7,141 nt of DNA from an uncultured Desulfobacterales bacterium. Lineage in GTDB: Bacteria > Desulfobacterota > Desulfobacteria > Desulfobacterales > G020354645. Below, in pieces: positions 4,430 through 7,141 of the stretch (positions are counted from its first letter, which is position 1; every line of letters begins with the position of its first letter). The notes under the pieces are model-generated. The model was not told the DNA's origin, searched no databases, and saw only the letters and a list, made by a program, of their open reading frames with translations. Location: assembly GCA_947259865.1 (NCBI GenBank), contig CAMYNZ010000194.1, positions 1-7,141 of the forward strand, given 5' to 3'. The translations under genes were made by a program, and so were the position numbers.

Positions 4430-7090
4430 ATGAAAAGAGGTGAAAGCAAAGGACTTTCTATCTTCACCAGATTATTGATCGCCCTTTTAGGAGTGGTGCT
4501 TTGCACCAGCGTCATATTGACAGTAGTGTTTTATGTGTTCAGCAGGAATTCACTGGAAAGACAATCTAAAGAACTCATAACCCAACAGTTTGAGGCGATA
4601 AGGCATCATTTCAGGTACGATCTCAAAGATGATATCATTAGAGAGCTGCAGGTTTTAGCTTCCAATCCGGTTTTAAACGAATTCATGATGTCTTCACAAC
4701 TTGATGCCGAGATCCATGCAAGGGCAGCAGAAAGATTGTTCCTAGAATCGATTCAATATTCGAAAAGCTATCGACGAATCCGATTTGTTGATTATTCTGG
4801 AAAAGAGAAAATAAGTGTAAACAGAAAGGGCCGCATCAAAAAATATCATGATATAAGCGGAAACCAATTATTTTCAGAAATTGAATCGGGCGATCCTAAC
4901 AGTATTTATGTAAAGAGCCCTTTTGTGGACAAAGCTGGAAACGTATTATTTTTAATAGGGATTCACAAGAGTGATCCAGATATCGGAGAATTCGGCGGGG
5001 CTGTGATAATAGATTTCAGTCTGAAAGATTTCCTCGAATATCTAGATAAAATATTAATTTTTAACGAAAATCCAACCTGGGTATTTACTCCCCAGGGTAA
5101 GATTCTGAAACAGCCCTTAAAGGGAAGGGCCTTTTTTGATCCCCAAGTATTTTTTACTCAGGAATTTCAAAAACACCCTGTACTCAGGACATACAAAGAG
5201 GGTGTGCTGATCTATCAGGATTTTTTTATTACCCCAGGCAACCCCCTGATTAGGTGCTCCATCAGCATACCTTCTTTCCTATTATTCGAAGATATCGCCT
5301 CAATACTAAAATTTCTCGGCCTTGTCTTTCTACTCCTAATGATAACAATATCTGCACTTGCCTTTTATCTGGCCCGCTACCTCTCCCTGCCTATCGTAGA
5401 ATTGGCGGATGCTTCTGCCATGCTAGCAAAAGGTGATCTCTCGACCCAGGTATCCATCAGAACAACCGGTGAGGTCCAAACCCTGATTGACGGTTTTAAT
5501 CAAATGGCCAGGGATTTAGAAAAGACCACGGTTTCAAAAGAATATGTGGACAACATTATCAACAGTATGAGTAATGCAATAATCGTCGCTTCACCGGAGG
5601 GGAAAATTATCAGAATAAATCCCGCGACCACCACGCTTCTGAGTTATCAAGAAGCAGAATTGATTAACCAATCGATTGAAATGGTTATTGATGACGGGCA
5701 CCCCCAAAAGAGTTCTTTACAAAATGATGTCTTGAAAGAAGATTCTATCCAAAATGTTAAAAGTGCTTTCGTTGCAAAGGACGGAAGAATCATACCGGTG
5801 CTTCTTTCAGTTTCGGTTTTAAGGGATTTTGATGAAACCGTTAAAGGCATCGTATGTGAAGTACAGAATCTCACACAACAGAATCGGGTGGCGAAAGAGA
5901 AAAGATTGCTGGAAGTTAAGCTCCAAAGGGCCCAGAAGATGGAGGCTATCGGAACCCTCGCAGGAGGCGTTGCTCACGATTTAAACAATATATTGTCTGG
6001 CATTGTAAGTTACCCTGAGTTGTTATTGATGGATATTCCCAATGACAGTCCCTTAAGAGACCCTATTTTGACAATTAAAGAATCAGGGGAAAAAGCTGCC
6101 ACGATAGTTCAGGACTTGCTGACTTTGGCCAGAAGAGGCGTTTCTATAAAAGAGATAGTGGATATGAATCAGATTGTTTCTGACTATTTGAAAAGCCTTG
6201 AGCACAAAAAATTGATAACATATCATCCAAAAATTCGGATTAAAACCAGCCCAGATTCAAACCTATTAAATGCCTTGGGCTCTCCGGTTCATTTATCCAA
6301 AACCGTCATGAATTTGATTTCAAATTCAGCCGAAGCCATGCCAGATGGCGGAGAAATTTTAATATCAACTCAAAACCGATATATAGACAAACCCATAAGC
6401 GGTTATGACGACATTGAAGAAGGGGATTACATCTCTCTTTCAGTTTCTGATACAGGTATAGGTATATCTCCCATTGATATAAACCGAATTTTTGAACCCT
6501 TTTATACCAAAAAAGTGATGGGAAGAAGTGGCACAGGATTGGGAATGGCTGTTGTCTGGGGAACAGTAAAAGACCATAAAGGTTATATTGATGTTCAGAG
6601 TGTCGAAGAAAGGGGAACTACTTTCACGCTCTATTTCCCAGTCACAAGACAGGCGTTGGCCCAAGCTGACACGCCAGTGTTACTGGAAAACTACACTGGC
6701 AATGGAGAGACAATTTTGATCGTAGATGATGTTGAAGTGCAAAGGAATATAGCTTTGAATATCTTGAAGAAATTGGGCTATTCCGTCACATCGGTTTCAA
6801 GCGGTGAACAGGCTGTTGATTATCTGAAAAAAAATTCAGTTGATTTGTTGGTTTTGGATATGATTATGGATCCTGGAATTGATGGGCTTGAAACGTATAA
6901 AAGAATTCTCGAAATACACCCCTTTCAGAAAGCAATCATCGCCAGCGGTTTTTCCGAAACAGAACGTGTTAAAGAGGCTCAAAGATTGGGGGCCGGGGTT
7001 TATTTAAAAAAGCCATATCTGATAGAATCAGTCGCAGTAGCCGCCAAAACCGAAATAGATAAGGTAAAGCCCTCTGTGCCAATGAAGTGA
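4430..7090 (+). CDS. Membrane hybrid histidine kinase: Cache-like sensor, HAMP, PAS, HisKA, HATPase, REC
   Basis: An 886-residue inner-membrane sensor kinase. Segments in order: membrane helix 1 (about 11-38); a periplasmic domain of about 250 residues (39-291) with double-Cache character, including YRRIRFVDYSGKE (114-126) and IYVKSPFVDKAGN (159-171); membrane helix 2 (292-317); HAMP (318-368); PAS (about 370-482); a short coiled stretch; HisKA with phospho-acceptor H516 in GGVAHDLNN; HATPase with N box NLISNSAEAM (628-637), G1 DTGIG (674-678), F box FEPFYTKK (688-695) and G2 GTGLGM (701-706). The C-terminal receiver has acidic D766/D767, phospho-acceptor D810, S839 and K861. All catalytic residues look intact. 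No HPt or DNA-binding domain is present, so output needs a separate partner. ATG 4430 lies one base after the previous stop with only a weak AGGG upstream, so translation is probably coupled to the binding-protein gene. The domain calls are firm, the signal is unknown. Confidence 0.94.
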   Translation: MKRGESKGLSIFTRLLIALLGVVLCTSVILTVVFYVFSRNSLERQSKELITQQFEAIRHHFRYDLKDDIIRELQVLASNPVLNEFMMSSQLDAEIHARAAERLFLESIQYSKSYRRIRFVDYSGKEKISVNRKGRIKKYHDISGNQLFSEIESGDPNSIYVKSPFVDKAGNVLFLIGIHKSDPDIGEFGGAVIIDFSLKDFLEYLDKILIFNENPTWVFTPQGKILKQPLKGRAFFDPQVFFTQEFQKHPVLRTYKEGVLIYQDFFITPGNPLIRCSISIPSFLLFEDIASILKFLGLVFLLLMITISALAFYLARYLSLPIVELADASAMLAKGDLSTQVSIRTTGEVQTLIDGFNQMARDLEKTTVSKEYVDNIINSMSNAIIVASPEGKIIRINPATTTLLSYQEAELINQSIEMVIDDGHPQKSSLQNDVLKEDSIQNVKSAFVAKDGRIIPVLLSVSVLRDFDETVKGIVCEVQNLTQQNRVAKEKRLLEVKLQRAQKMEAIGTLAGGVAHDLNNILSGIVSYPELLLMDIPNDSPLRDPILTIKESGEKAATIVQDLLTLARRGVSIKEIVDMNQIVSDYLKSLEHKKLITYHPKIRIKTSPDSNLLNALGSPVHLSKTVMNLISNSAEAMPDGGEILISTQNRYIDKPISGYDDIEEGDYISLSVSDTGIGISPIDINRIFEPFYTKKVMGRSGTGLGMAVVWGTVKDHKGYIDVQSVEERGTTFTLYFPVTRQALAQADTPVLLENYTGNGETILIVDDVEVQRNIALNILKKLGYSVTSVSSGEQAVDYLKKNSVDLLVLDMIMDPGIDGLETYKRILEIHPFQKAIIASGFSETERVKEAQRLGAGVYLKKPYLIESVAVAAKTEIDKVKPSVPMK

Positions 7091-7126
7091 GACATTTACT
7101 CCTTAAAAAATTAGTGTAGGGCGGGT

Positions 7127-7141
7127 AGGAGGATCACCTAT
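7127..7141 (+). promoter_or_regulatory. Ribosome binding site and probable start of a third operon gene, cut by the window edge
   Basis: AGGAGG (7127-7132) is followed by seven bases and then 'at' at 7140-7141, the last two bases of the window. If the next base is G, an ATG sits at ideal spacing, 49 bases after the kinase stop. CTCCT at 7099-7103 is complementary to AGGAG at 7127-7131, so a weak hairpin could partly mask this site. A response regulator or HPt protein would make sense here, but nothing of the product is visible. Confidence 0.4.

Noticed and set aside
4201..4515. 104-codon ORF on the minus strand across the gene junction
   Set aside because: Antisense to the end of the binding-protein gene and the start of the kinase gene; no ribosome site or domain.

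Overview
The window looks like a chromosomal segment from an anaerobic Desulfobacterota bacterium, most likely Desulfobacteraceae-like. This is inferred from protein style only: a substrate-binding protein of the PF04392 (ABC_sub_bind) type next to a Cache-HAMP-PAS hybrid histidine kinase is a layout I associate with these sulfate reducers. The DNA is AT-leaning with many A and T runs. No marker gene fixes the taxonomy.

Layout. (1) Positions 27-1346, minus strand: an AAA-type ATPase with a C-terminal DUF4143 domain (AAA_14/DUF4143, COG1373-like), complete, with a perfect 15-bp inverted repeat just upstream. (2) Positions 1347-2295: about 950 bases between divergent genes without a convincing intact gene. 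It holds short direct repeats, a doubtful 104-codon minus-strand ORF, a small perfect palindrome, and on the plus strand a string of protein-like coding fragments (1961-2200) that changes frame twice and looks like a decayed gene. (3) Positions 2296-7090, plus strand: a two-gene operon. The first gene encodes an exported protein made of two tandem copies of the same periplasmic binding domain, aligning without gaps over 336 residues at about 63% identity by hand count. The second starts one base after the first stops and encodes an 886-residue membrane-bound hybrid sensor kinase. (4) Positions 7091-7141: a strong Shine-Dalgarno sequence at the very edge suggests a third gene starting at about 7140 and running out of the window.

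How the genes may work together. No ABC permease or ATPase gene is visible, and the binding protein is followed almost without a gap by the kinase. The likely reading (inference) is a signalling unit: the double binding protein samples small ligands in the periplasm, alone or by docking on the kinase's Cache-like sensor domain. The kinase relays the signal through its HisKA/HATPase core to its own receiver domain and onward to a partner not seen here. The most interesting feature is the gapless internal duplication. Divergence is concentrated at a likely ligand-contacting loop, and an A8 run sits exactly at the domain junction, where a one-base slip in either direction would give a stop codon within 14 codons.
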